Shown: positions 15,644 to 23,472 of the stretch, one piece after another
Layout of the letters: every line of letters begins with the position of its first letter
Position numbering within the stretch: position 1 is the first letter of the stretch
From: JAJZGK01 sp035538795
GTDB lineage: Bacteria; Pseudomonadota; Alphaproteobacteria; Rhodospirillales; Magnetospirillaceae
Assembly (NCBI GenBank): GCA_035538795.1
Contig: DATLJS010000052.1
Span: 124,001 to 188,000 of the forward strand
Length of the DNA stretch: 64,000 nt
Reading direction: 5' to 3'
Made by a program: the position numbers and the translations under genes
The notes under the pieces: generated by a model
Told to the model about the DNA's origin: nothing
The model's input: only the letters and a program-made list of their open reading frames with translations
Database searches by the model: none

Positions 15644-17833
15644 ATGGTGCCGCGTCATCGGGTCTGGGCCGGAGCCCCTTATCCGCTGGGAGCCACCTGG
15701 GACGGCAAGGGTGTCAATTTCGCCCTGTTCTCGGCTCATGCCGAAAAGGTCGAACTGTGCCTGTTCGACGAACACCGCGAGATCGAACGCATCGTCATGC
15801 CGGAATATACCGACGAGGTCTGGCACTGCTATCTGCCCGACGCCCGTCCCGGCATGCCCTACGGCTATCGCGTGCATGGGCCTTACGATCCGGCGGCGGG
15901 TCACCGCTTCAACGCCAACAAGCTGCTGATCGACCCCTATGCCAAGGAGCTGTCGGGAAATCTGAAATGGTCCGACATCCATTTCGGTTACCGCACCGAT
16001 CACGCCAAGGGCGATCTGTCCTTCGACCGGCGCGACAATTCCCGGCTGATGCCCAAGGCCCGGGTGGTGGACACCGCCTTTACCTGGGGCGCCGACCGAA
16101 AACCCAACGTGCCGTGGGCCGACGCTATCATCTACGAAGCCCATGTCCGCGGCATGACCGTGCGCCATCCGCTGGTGCCGGCCAACCAGCGCGGCACCTT
16201 TCTGGGCCTGTCCCAGCCGGCGGTGGTCGAACATCTGGAGCGGCTGGGCGTCACCACGGTCGAACTGCTGCCGGTGCATGCCATTGTCGACGAGCACAAT
16301 CTGGTCGAGCGGGGACTGCGGAATTATTGGGGCTACAACCCGATTTCCTTCTTCGCCGCCGATCCGCGCTATTACGCGGTGTCGTCTCACGGCGACTTCA
16401 AGACCATGGTGCAAAGGCTTCACGAGGCCGGGATCGAGGTGATTCTGGACGTGGTCTACAACCACACCGCCGAAGGCAACCACATGGGACCGACGTTGTC
16501 GCTGAAGGGTATCGACAACGCCTCGTACTATCGTTTGTGCCAGGGAAACGAACGCTATTACGAAAACTATTCAGGCTGCGGCAACACCCTGAACCTGCGC
16601 CATCCGCGGGTTCTCCAGATGGTGATGGATTCTCTGCGCTATTGGGTCGAGGAACTGCATGTGGACGGCTTCCGTTTCGATCTGGCGGCCAGTCTGGCCC
16701 GCGAAGCCGGTTTCGATAATGGCTCGGGCTTCTTCGACGCCGTGCGCCAGGATCCGGTGCTGTCACGGGTGAAATTGATCGCCGAGCCGTGGGATCTGGG
16801 CGGCGACGGCTATCGTCTGGGGGCTTTCCCGCCCGGCTGGTCGGAATGGAACGGCCGCTACCGCGACACCGTGCGCAAATTCTGGCGTGGCGATTCCGGG
16901 CTGATCGGCGACCTGGCCTCGTGCCTGACCGGGTCGTCGGACCTGTTCGGTTGGGGCGGGCGCCGCCCTTGGTCCAGCATCAATTTCATCACCGCTCACG
17001 ACGGCTTTACCATGCGCGATCTGGTGTCCTACAACCAGAAGCACAACGAAGCCAATTTCGAGCAGAATCAGGACGGCACCGAGGCCAATTATTCCTGGAA
17101 CTGCGGAGCCGAAGGCCCGACGGCGGACGAAACGGTGCAGGAACTGCGTCGCCGTCAGGTGCGTAATCTGTTGACCACCCTGCTGCTGTCGCAAGGCGTG
17201 CCGATGCTGGTGGCCGGCGACGAGATCGGCCGGACTCAGAAAGGCAACAACAACGCCTATTGCCAGGATAACGAAATCGGCTGGATCGACTGGGCGTCCG
17301 CCGACGAAGATCTGTTCGCCTTCATCCGTAAGCTGATCAAGCTGCGGCGCAAGCATCCGGTCTTGCGGCGCATGCGCTTCTTCACCGGGCGCAAGGTGCC
17401 GGGCACCCAGGTCAAGGACATCACCTGGATCACGCCCGAAGGCCGCGAGATGGAGCAGAAGGACTGGACGCCTTTCGCCCGTTCCCTGGCTTTCCTGACC
17501 GCCGGCGAAGCCGGGCAGGGAGAGATCACGGCCAAGCCGGGAGCCACGTTCCTGGTGGTCCTGAACGCATATCACGAAGCCATCACTTACACTTTGCCGG
17601 CCTGTCCGCCAGGATCGAGCTGGGAACTGGTGATGGACACCATGCGGCCGTCAAGCTTCGTGCCGCGCGGCGAGCGGCATCTGGGCAGCAGCAAGCACGA
17701 GGTCGGGGCGCGGTCCGTCTCGGTGCTGTTGCGCAAGGCCGAACCCGGCGTCCAGCGCCACGGCAGTTTCGACGGGCCGAATCAGATCGAGGAGCCGGAG
17801 GGGACCGGCTCCGTACAAGAAGAAATAGAATAA
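15644..17833 (+). CDS. glgX: Glycogen debranching enzyme
   Basis: This GH13 isoamylase-type enzyme of 729 residues removes alpha-1,6 branches from phosphorylase-limited glycogen. It has an N-terminal CBM48 domain (YPLGATWDGKGVNFALFSA), the barrel motifs VYNHTAEGNHMGP, DGFRFDLAASLAR (nucleophile), LIAEPWDLGGDGY (acid/base) and NFITAHDGFTMRDLVSYN, and a C-terminal domain. It lies between glgB and malQ on one strand with short gaps (3 and 15 bases), so all three are probably cotranscribed and act together in glycogen turnover. Confidence 0.96.
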   Translation: MVPRHRVWAGAPYPLGATWDGKGVNFALFSAHAEKVELCLFDEHREIERIVMPEYTDEVWHCYLPDARPGMPYGYRVHGPYDPAAGHRFNANKLLIDPYAKELSGNLKWSDIHFGYRTDHAKGDLSFDRRDNSRLMPKARVVDTAFTWGADRKPNVPWADAIIYEAHVRGMTVRHPLVPANQRGTFLGLSQPAVVEHLERLGVTTVELLPVHAIVDEHNLVERGLRNYWGYNPISFFAADPRYYAVSSHGDFKTMVQRLHEAGIEVILDVVYNHTAEGNHMGPTLSLKGIDNASYYRLCQGNERYYENYSGCGNTLNLRHPRVLQMVMDSLRYWVEELHVDGFRFDLAASLAREAGFDNGSGFFDAVRQDPVLSRVKLIAEPWDLGGDGYRLGAFPPGWSEWNGRYRDTVRKFWRGDSGLIGDLASCLTGSSDLFGWGGRRPWSSINFITAHDGFTMRDLVSYNQKHNEANFEQNQDGTEANYSWNCGAEGPTADETVQELRRRQVRNLLTTLLLSQGVPMLVAGDEIGRTQKGNNNAYCQDNEIGWIDWASADEDLFAFIRKLIKLRRKHPVLRRMRFFTGRKVPGTQVKDITWITPEGREMEQKDWTPFARSLAFLTAGEAGQGEITAKPGATFLVVLNAYHEAITYTLPACPPGSSWELVMDTMRPSSFVPRGERHLGSSKHEVGARSVSVLLRKAEPGVQRHGSFDGPNQIEEPEGTGSVQEEIE

Positions 17834-17848
17834 GAGGGGAAAAGTGGG

Positions 17849-20035
17849 ATGAGCAGCGAAGCCTTGGACCGTTTAGCCTCTCTCGCTGGGATTGAAGAGG
17901 GCTGGTGGGATTTCTTCGGTGAATACCGCGTGGTGCCCGCCGGCACCAAATTGGCCTTTCTTGCCGCCATGGGCTTCGCTGTCGCCGATGACGGCCAGAT
18001 CGAAGAAAGTCTGAAAGAATTCGAGCTGCGTTCCTGGCGGCGCTGGCTGGAACCGGTGCTGGTGGCCTCGGAGCGCCACGGCCCGCCGGTCGTCGCTCTG
18101 TCCATTCCCGATGCGCTGGAACATCAGGACTTCGCCTGGACCTTGGCCGAGGAAAACGGCGCGGTGCATCGTGGCGTTTTGCGGCCCTTTCCGCTGCCCA
18201 TGACCGCCGAGCGCGACGTCGACGGCATCTGGACGCGGCGGCACGATTTTCAATTGCCCGGCACGCCGCTGCCCGGCCTGCATAAATTCACCCTGCACGC
18301 GGCGGACGGCCGTTTCTCCGAGATGACCCTGATCGTCACTCCGGCCCGCGCCCATCTGCCGGCCAAGCTGGAGGAGGACGGCGGGCGGCTGTGGGGCGTC
18401 GCCACCCAGCTTTACGCTTTGCGCAGTCCGCAGAACTGGGGGGCGGGCGATTTCTCCGACCTGGCCCGGCTGGGGCGTCTGGCCGGCGGGTTGGGCGCCC
18501 AGGCCGTCGGCGTGAACCCGCTGCACGCCCTGTTTCCCACCAGCCCGGAGCGCTTCAGCCCCTATTCGCCGTCGTCGCGCCGTTTTCTCAACGTCGTCTA
18601 TATCGACGCCGAGGCCGTGCCCGATTTCAAGGAAAGCCTGGAAGCCCGGCGGATGTTCGCCTCACCCGGCTTCCAGGCCCGCATTGCCGCCGCCCAGAAC
18701 GCCCGGTTGGTGGATTACGATACGATCGTTCCTTTGAAGATCACCGTGCTTGAAGCCTGCTGGCGGTCTTTTCAGGCCAAGCATCTGGGCGAAGAGGCCA
18801 ACGGGCGGGGGCTGGCTTTCCGCGCCTTCCAGGAGTCGGCGGGCGAGAAAGGATGGCGTTTCGCGGTGTTCGAGGCGCTGCGCGACCATTTCCTGCGCAC
18901 CGATCCCGGTAAAGCCTATTGGCGGTTCTGGCCCGCCGATCTGCAAGATCCGGAAAGTCCGGCTGTCGCCGCCTTCGCCGCCGATCATGCCGAACGGGTC
19001 GGTTTCTTCTGGTATCTGCAATGGCTGGCCGATACTCAGCTTGCCGAGGCGCAGGCCGCCTGCCTGGAATCCGGCATGGCGGTCGGCGTCTACCGCGACC
19101 TGGGGGTGGGCATCGCCGACGACGGAGCGGAAGCATGGGGCAACCAGTCGCTGCTGTGCCTTGGGGTTTCCGTCGGTGCGCCGCCCGATCCGCTCAATCT
19201 GGCCGGTCAGGATTGGGGGCTGGTGCCCTTCAATCCCGTTTCGTTGCGCGAAGCCGCCTATGCGCCGCTGCTGGAGGTGCTGGAAGCCAACATGACTCAC
19301 GCCGGGGCCATGCGGCTCGATCATGCCATGTGCCTGCAGCGGCTTTATTGGGTACCGCGCGGCCAAAAGGCCGATCAGGGCGCCTATGTGCGTTATCCGG
19401 TGGAAGACCTGTTCGGACTGGTGGCTTTGGCCAGCCGGCGCAAGCAGTGCCTGGTGATCGGCGAGGACATGGGCACCGTGCCCGAGGGCTTCCGCGAACG
19501 CATGCAGGAACAGGCGATCCTCGGCTATCGCCTGATGGTGTTCGAGAAGAAGAACGGGGGCCGCTTCAAGGCTCCGGCCGAAATCACCCGCGACGCCCTG
19601 GTCAGCGTTGGCACCCACGATCTGCCCAGTCTGTCGGGCTGGTGGCAGGGGATTGACCTGGATGCGCGGGAACGCCTGAAGCTTTATCCCGATCCCGAGA
19701 TGAGCGTCGGCGAACGGCAGGGCCGCGCCGCCGACCGGATCGCCTTGCGCGACGCCTTGGCGGGCGAAGGATTGCTGCCCAAAAGTTTCCCCGACGCGGC
19801 AACGCTGACGGGAAAGCAGCTTCAGGCGCTGACCACGGCGCTATACGCCTATTTGCAGCGGTCGCCGGCCAAGCTGGTGATGGTGCAGTTCGAGGACGCG
19901 CTGGCGTTGCCGTTGCAGATGAACCTGCCGGGCACCACCATCGAGCATCCCAATTGGCGGGTACGCTATCCCCAGGAGCTTGAGGTCATGCTGGCCGATC
20001 CCAGGCTGAAGGAACTTGCGGAAAGCCTGGGGTAG
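17849..20035 (+). CDS. malQ: 4-alpha-glucanotransferase (amylomaltase)
   Basis: This is a GH77 enzyme of 728 residues that transfers alpha-1,4-glucan segments and so processes short maltodextrins released during glycogen breakdown. Family motifs are RSPQNWGAGDFSDLARL, the catalytic aspartate in HAGAMRLDHAMCLQRLYWVP, the acid glutamate in VIGEDMGTVPEGFRERM, and SVGTHDLPSLSGWW. The long N-terminal domain (about 1-170) is the extension found in proteobacterial MalQ proteins. An AGGGGAAAAG ribosome site precedes the start. It is convergent with murI, with five bases between the stops. Confidence 0.96.
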   Translation: MSSEALDRLASLAGIEEGWWDFFGEYRVVPAGTKLAFLAAMGFAVADDGQIEESLKEFELRSWRRWLEPVLVASERHGPPVVALSIPDALEHQDFAWTLAEENGAVHRGVLRPFPLPMTAERDVDGIWTRRHDFQLPGTPLPGLHKFTLHAADGRFSEMTLIVTPARAHLPAKLEEDGGRLWGVATQLYALRSPQNWGAGDFSDLARLGRLAGGLGAQAVGVNPLHALFPTSPERFSPYSPSSRRFLNVVYIDAEAVPDFKESLEARRMFASPGFQARIAAAQNARLVDYDTIVPLKITVLEACWRSFQAKHLGEEANGRGLAFRAFQESAGEKGWRFAVFEALRDHFLRTDPGKAYWRFWPADLQDPESPAVAAFAADHAERVGFFWYLQWLADTQLAEAQAACLESGMAVGVYRDLGVGIADDGAEAWGNQSLLCLGVSVGAPPDPLNLAGQDWGLVPFNPVSLREAAYAPLLEVLEANMTHAGAMRLDHAMCLQRLYWVPRGQKADQGAYVRYPVEDLFGLVALASRRKQCLVIGEDMGTVPEGFRERMQEQAILGYRLMVFEKKNGGRFKAPAEITRDALVSVGTHDLPSLSGWWQGIDLDARERLKLYPDPEMSVGERQGRAADRIALRDALAGEGLLPKSFPDAATLTGKQLQALTTALYAYLQRSPAKLVMVQFEDALALPLQMNLPGTTIEHPNWRVRYPQELEVMLADPRLKELAESLG

Positions 20036-20040
20036 AGGGA

Positions 20041-20883
20041 TCAGATCCGCTTCATGCCGATGAAGCGTGTCTCGCCGCCGTAAAAAGCCGAGGCCATGGC
20101 GCTGATGCGTTCGGGATCGCCGGTGGTGTGAAAGGTCACGCCGCCGCTGTTCGGCCGGTCCAGGTCGGGATGGCGCTCCAGATAGGCGGCAAGGCTGTCG
20201 GCGGTGGGGATGGGCTGAGCCAGAAGTTCGACGCCGGGGGGCAGAGCGTCGCGGAACAGGTCTTCGACCAGCGGATAATGGGTGCAGCCCAGCAGGGCGG
20301 CGTCCAGAGGGCGGCCGTTCAGGCGGTCCGTCAACTCGGCGACATAGCGTTGGACGAAGTGGCGCAGTTCCTCGCGCGGGGCCCCCTGTTCGATCAGGGC
20401 GGCCAGGCGCGGACAGGCCATCATTTCCACCGTCACCTGGGGGGCGCGCTTGGCGATTTCCTGGGGATAGACGTCGGCTTCGGCGGTGCGCCGGGTGGCG
20501 AACACCGCCACGGTCGCCCTGGGCCGCGGCGAAGGCGACGTTTTCGGATCGGCCATCCAGGGCAGGCCGGTGACGACTTCGATCATCGGCACCACCACGC
20601 CAAGCACCCGACGGTCGGGATAGGCCTCGGCCAGCCAGTTCTGCTGGATGCGGCGCAGCGACATGGCGGCGGTGTTGCAGGCGAGGATGACCAGACGGCA
20701 GCCCTGGCCGAACAGGCGATCAATGGCGGTGACGGTCATGCCGTAGATTTCATCCGCCGAACGGTCGCCATAGGGCGCGTTGGCGTGATCGCCCAGATAA
20801 ACGAATCGTCGTTCGGGCAGACGCCGGGCAAGGGCTTGCAGGATGGTCAGGCCGCCATGGCCCGAATCGAAGACACCGATCAT
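20041..20883 (-). CDS. murI: Glutamate racemase
   Basis: This cofactor-independent racemase makes D-glutamate for peptidoglycan. With the start at 20883 (MIGVFDSGHGGLTILQAL) it has 280 residues, normal for the family. The two catalytic cysteines lie in ILACNTAAMS and in LLGCTHYPL. The first motif is DSGHGGL rather than the more usual DSGVGGL, and CNTAA replaces CNTAS. It could belong to the broader Asp/Glu racemase group, but GCTHYPL favours MurI. It lies 64 bases downstream of fghA on the same strand. Confidence 0.9.
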   Translation of the reverse strand: MIGVFDSGHGGLTILQALARRLPERRFVYLGDHANAPYGDRSADEIYGMTVTAIDRLFGQGCRLVILACNTAAMSLRRIQQNWLAEAYPDRRVLGVVVPMIEVVTGLPWMADPKTSPSPRPRATVAVFATRRTAEADVYPQEIAKRAPQVTVEMMACPRLAALIEQGAPREELRHFVQRYVAELTDRLNGRPLDAALLGCTHYPLVEDLFRDALPPGVELLAQPIPTADSLAAYLERHPDLDRPNSGGVTFHTTGDPERISAMASAFYGGETRFIGMKRI

Positions 20884-20947
20884 GATGGCCGGCACAATAG
20901 GACGGCGACCCCCCGGCTGCCAAGCCGGAAGCGGGGGGCCGCCGGTT

Positions 20948-21778
20948 TCAGTCCCGCAAAGCGGCGGCGTGATGGGCAATATGTTCGCCGATGAAGCTGG
21001 CGATGAAATAATAGCTGTGGTCGTAACCGGGCCGGCGGCGAAGCGTCAGGGGATGGCCGGCAGCGCGGCAGGCGGCTTCCAGCAGTTCCGGTTTCAGTTG
21101 ATTGTCCAGGAATTCGTCCGCCCCGCCCTGGTCGATCAGCAGCGGCAGGCGTTCCGGGGCGTCGGCGATCAGGGCGCAGGCGTCCCATGCCGTCCAGCTT
21201 GCCCGATCGGGGCCGAGGTAAGCCGAAAAAGCTTTCTCGCCCCAGGGAACCCGCGACGGAGCGACGATGGGGGAGAAAGCCGAAACGCTGCGGTAGCGGC
21301 CGGGATTTTTCAGGGCGACGGTCAAGGCGCCGTGTCCGCCCATGGAGTGCCCGCTGATGGCGCGGGCGCCGGTGGCGGGAAATTCGGCTTCGATCAGATC
21401 GGGCAGTTCCCGGCTGACGTAATCGTACATGCGGTAATGGCGGCTCCAGGGGGACCGGCAGGCGTTGAGGTAAAAGCCCGCTCCCTGGCCCAGGTCATAG
21501 GCGGGGTCGTCGGCCACGCCTTCGCCTCGGGGGCTGGTGTCGGGGGTGACCAGGATGACGCCGTGTTCGGCGGCATGACGCTGGGCTCCGGCCTTGGTGA
21601 TGAAATTCTGTTCGGTGCAGGTCAGGCCCGACAGCCAGTACAGGACCGGCAGTCTGGCGGCCTCGGCCTGGGGCGGCAGGAAGACGGCGAAGGTCGTGTC
21701 GCAGTCCAGAACGTCGGAGCGGAGCCGATAGACGTTCTGCCAGCCGCCGAAGCAGGCGCGGCGCTCGATGGGTGTCAC
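20948..21778 (-). CDS. fghA: S-formylglutathione hydrolase
   Basis: This esterase releases formate and glutathione from S-formylglutathione, the second step of glutathione-dependent formaldehyde oxidation. The GTG at 21778 has a GAGGAAAC ribosome site and gives 276 residues, matching the family. The nucleophile serine is in ISGHSMGGHGAL; the acid and histidine lie in DQGGADEFLDNQL and GYDHSYYFI; the oxyanion region is LSGLTCTEQNF. The frame stays open far upstream through adhC in another frame, so the gene is easily given a false long N-terminus. It follows adhC by 20 bases. Confidence 0.95.
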   Translation of the reverse strand: MTPIERRACFGGWQNVYRLRSDVLDCDTTFAVFLPPQAEAARLPVLYWLSGLTCTEQNFITKAGAQRHAAEHGVILVTPDTSPRGEGVADDPAYDLGQGAGFYLNACRSPWSRHYRMYDYVSRELPDLIEAEFPATGARAISGHSMGGHGALTVALKNPGRYRSVSAFSPIVAPSRVPWGEKAFSAYLGPDRASWTAWDACALIADAPERLPLLIDQGGADEFLDNQLKPELLEAACRAAGHPLTLRRRPGYDHSYYFIASFIGEHIAHHAAALRD

Positions 21779-21798
21779 GATCCGTTTCCTCGCGCCGC

Positions 21799-22908
21799 CT
21801 AGAAGTGGATCACGGTGCGGATCGACTTGCCCGCGTGCATCAGGTCGAAGGCTTCGTTGATCCGCTCCAGCGGCAGGGTGTGGGTGATGAAGGGGTCGAT
21901 GTCGATTTCTCCGCGCATGGCCTGTTCCACCATGCCCGGCAATTGGCTGCGGCCCTTGACGCCGCCGAAGGCGCTGCCGCGCCAGACACGGCCGGTCACC
22001 AGTTGGAACGGGCGGGTGCGGATTTCTTGACCGGCGCCGGCGACGCCGATGATGATGCTTTCGCCCCAGCCCTTGTGACAGCATTCCAGGGCCGAGCGCA
22101 TGACGTCGACATTGCCGATGCACTCGAAACTGTAATCGACGCCGCCGTTGGTCATCTCGACGATCACCTCCTGGATCGGCTTGGCGTGATCCTTGGGGTT
22201 GACGCAGTCGGTGGCGCCCATGGACATGGCCAGGGGGAACTTTCCGGCGTTCAGGTCGATGGCCAGAATCCGCCCGGCCTTGGCCTGAACGGCGCCTTGG
22301 ATCACCGCCAGTCCGATGGCTCCCAGACCGAACACGGCCACAGTCGATCCCGGTTCGACCTTGGCCGTGTTGTGCACGGCGCCGATGCCGGTGGTGACGC
22401 CACAGCCCAGCAGACACATCTTTTCCAGCGGCGCGACCGGGTTGATCTTGGCCAGCGAGACCTCGGCCACCACGGTGTATTCGCTGAAGGTGCTGGTGCC
22501 CATGTAGTGGTAAACGGGCTGGCCCTGGTAGGAAAAGCGGCTGGTGCCGTCGGGCATCAGCCCTTTGCCCTGGGTGGCCCGCACCGCCTGACAGAGATTG
22601 GTTTTGCCCGACAGGCAATATTCGCATTTGCCGCATTCGGCGGTGTAGAGGGGGATCACATGGTCGCCGGGAGCGACGCTGGTGACGCCTTCGCCGACTT
22701 CGACCACCACGCCGCCGCCTTCGTGGCCCAGCACGGCGGGAAAGATGCCTTCGGGATCGTCGCCCGACAGAGTGAAGGCGTCGGTATGGCAGACGCCGGT
22801 ATGCAGAATCTTGACCAGCACCTCTCCGGCCTTGGGCGGCGCGACGTCGATTTCGACGATCTGTAGGGGCTGTCCGGCGGCGAAGGCAACGGCGGCGCGA
22901 GATTTCAT
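21799..22908 (-). CDS. adhC: S-(hydroxymethyl)glutathione dehydrogenase, class III alcohol dehydrogenase
   Basis: This zinc-dependent NAD enzyme oxidises S-hydroxymethylglutathione, formed from formaldehyde and glutathione, to S-formylglutathione. It has 369 residues starting MKSRAAVAFAAGQPL. Catalytic zinc ligands are seen in HTGVCHTDAFTLSG and GHEGGGVV; the structural zinc cysteines in CGKCEYCLSGKTNLC; the Rossmann motif in VFGLGAIGLAV. It lies between frmR and fghA, an frmRAB-type operon, and should be derepressed by formaldehyde through FrmR. Confidence 0.97.
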   Translation of the reverse strand: MKSRAAVAFAAGQPLQIVEIDVAPPKAGEVLVKILHTGVCHTDAFTLSGDDPEGIFPAVLGHEGGGVVVEVGEGVTSVAPGDHVIPLYTAECGKCEYCLSGKTNLCQAVRATQGKGLMPDGTSRFSYQGQPVYHYMGTSTFSEYTVVAEVSLAKINPVAPLEKMCLLGCGVTTGIGAVHNTAKVEPGSTVAVFGLGAIGLAVIQGAVQAKAGRILAIDLNAGKFPLAMSMGATDCVNPKDHAKPIQEVIVEMTNGGVDYSFECIGNVDVMRSALECCHKGWGESIIIGVAGAGQEIRTRPFQLVTGRVWRGSAFGGVKGRSQLPGMVEQAMRGEIDIDPFITHTLPLERINEAFDLMHAGKSIRTVIHF

Positions 22909-22937
22909 GGGCGGAATCCTTCCGGAATGGGGCGGCG

Positions 22938-23213
22938 TTATTTCAAATAGGAACGGACCAGGGCGATGGCGTCGTCGATGCACGTGCCGGCATCGGTCTC
23001 GTTGTTCAAAGGCTGGGGCAATTCGCGGCGCAGATGCATTTCCAGCACCTCGGCCATCAGGCCGTTGACAGCGCCGCGGACGGCGGCGATCTGCTGCAGA
23101 TTGGAGCGGCAGGGCATGTCGTCCTCGACGGCCCGCTCCAATCCCTCAAGCTGTCCCTTGAGGCGGCGGATGCGGGCCAGGGTCTGCTGCTTTTCCTGTG
23201 GCGTATAGGGCAT
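22938..23213 (-). CDS. frmR: Formaldehyde-responsive repressor FrmR (CsoR/RcnR family)
   Basis: This is a 91-residue all-helical repressor. The start at 23213 gives MPYTPQEKQQ. The formaldehyde-sensing residues known from E. coli FrmR are all present at the same numbers: Pro2, Cys35 (DMPCRSN), His60 and Glu64 (LEMHLRRE). This separates it from RcnR and CsoR, which bind metals through other residue sets. It is the first gene of the frmR-adhC-fghA operon, and a matching operator lies 28 bp upstream of its start. The in-frame extension to 23489 is not coding. Confidence 0.94.
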   Translation of the reverse strand: MPYTPQEKQQTLARIRRLKGQLEGLERAVEDDMPCRSNLQQIAAVRGAVNGLMAEVLEMHLRRELPQPLNNETDAGTCIDDAIALVRSYLK

Positions 23214-23240
23214 GGCAACCGGCTTTCCGCGCCTGTTAGA

Positions 23241-23255
23241 TACTGGGGGGGAGTA
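23241..23255 (-). promoter_or_regulatory. FrmR/RcnR-type operator
   Basis: TACTGGGGGGGAGTA fits the known TACT-G6-N-AGTA operator of the RcnR/FrmR family exactly. It lies 28 bp upstream of frmR and is AT-flanked (GTTAGA / TATATTG), so it probably covers the frmR promoter. Binding by FrmR would make the operon autorepressed until formaldehyde appears. Confidence 0.85.
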
Positions 23256-23472
23256 TATTGCCGCCATCGCCGCGATGGCAAGGGGGATCGGCGACGGCTT
23301 CTTCCGCCGGTCGGGCCCTTGGCGGTCGTCACGGAAATGTCTCCGCCCCGGCGGTTGCGGTGCGGCAGTTTCGCCTTGACTGGTCAAGGGAACGGGTGCA
23401 GTCAGGCTAGGAGGGCGGGTGAAGCCAAAGGTGGTGAAGCCCGGTATCCGTTTCCCGCCGTGGAGCAGAATA

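Noticed and set aside
14036..16483. 815-residue minus-strand open frame opposite glgB-glgX
   Set aside because: It is a high-GC antisense shadow. glgB and glgX have full catalytic motifs on the other strand.
20948..22636. A 562-residue minus-strand open frame across adhC and fghA
   Set aside because: Only its last half is the fghA protein; the first half is adhC read in the wrong frame. The real start is GTG 21778.
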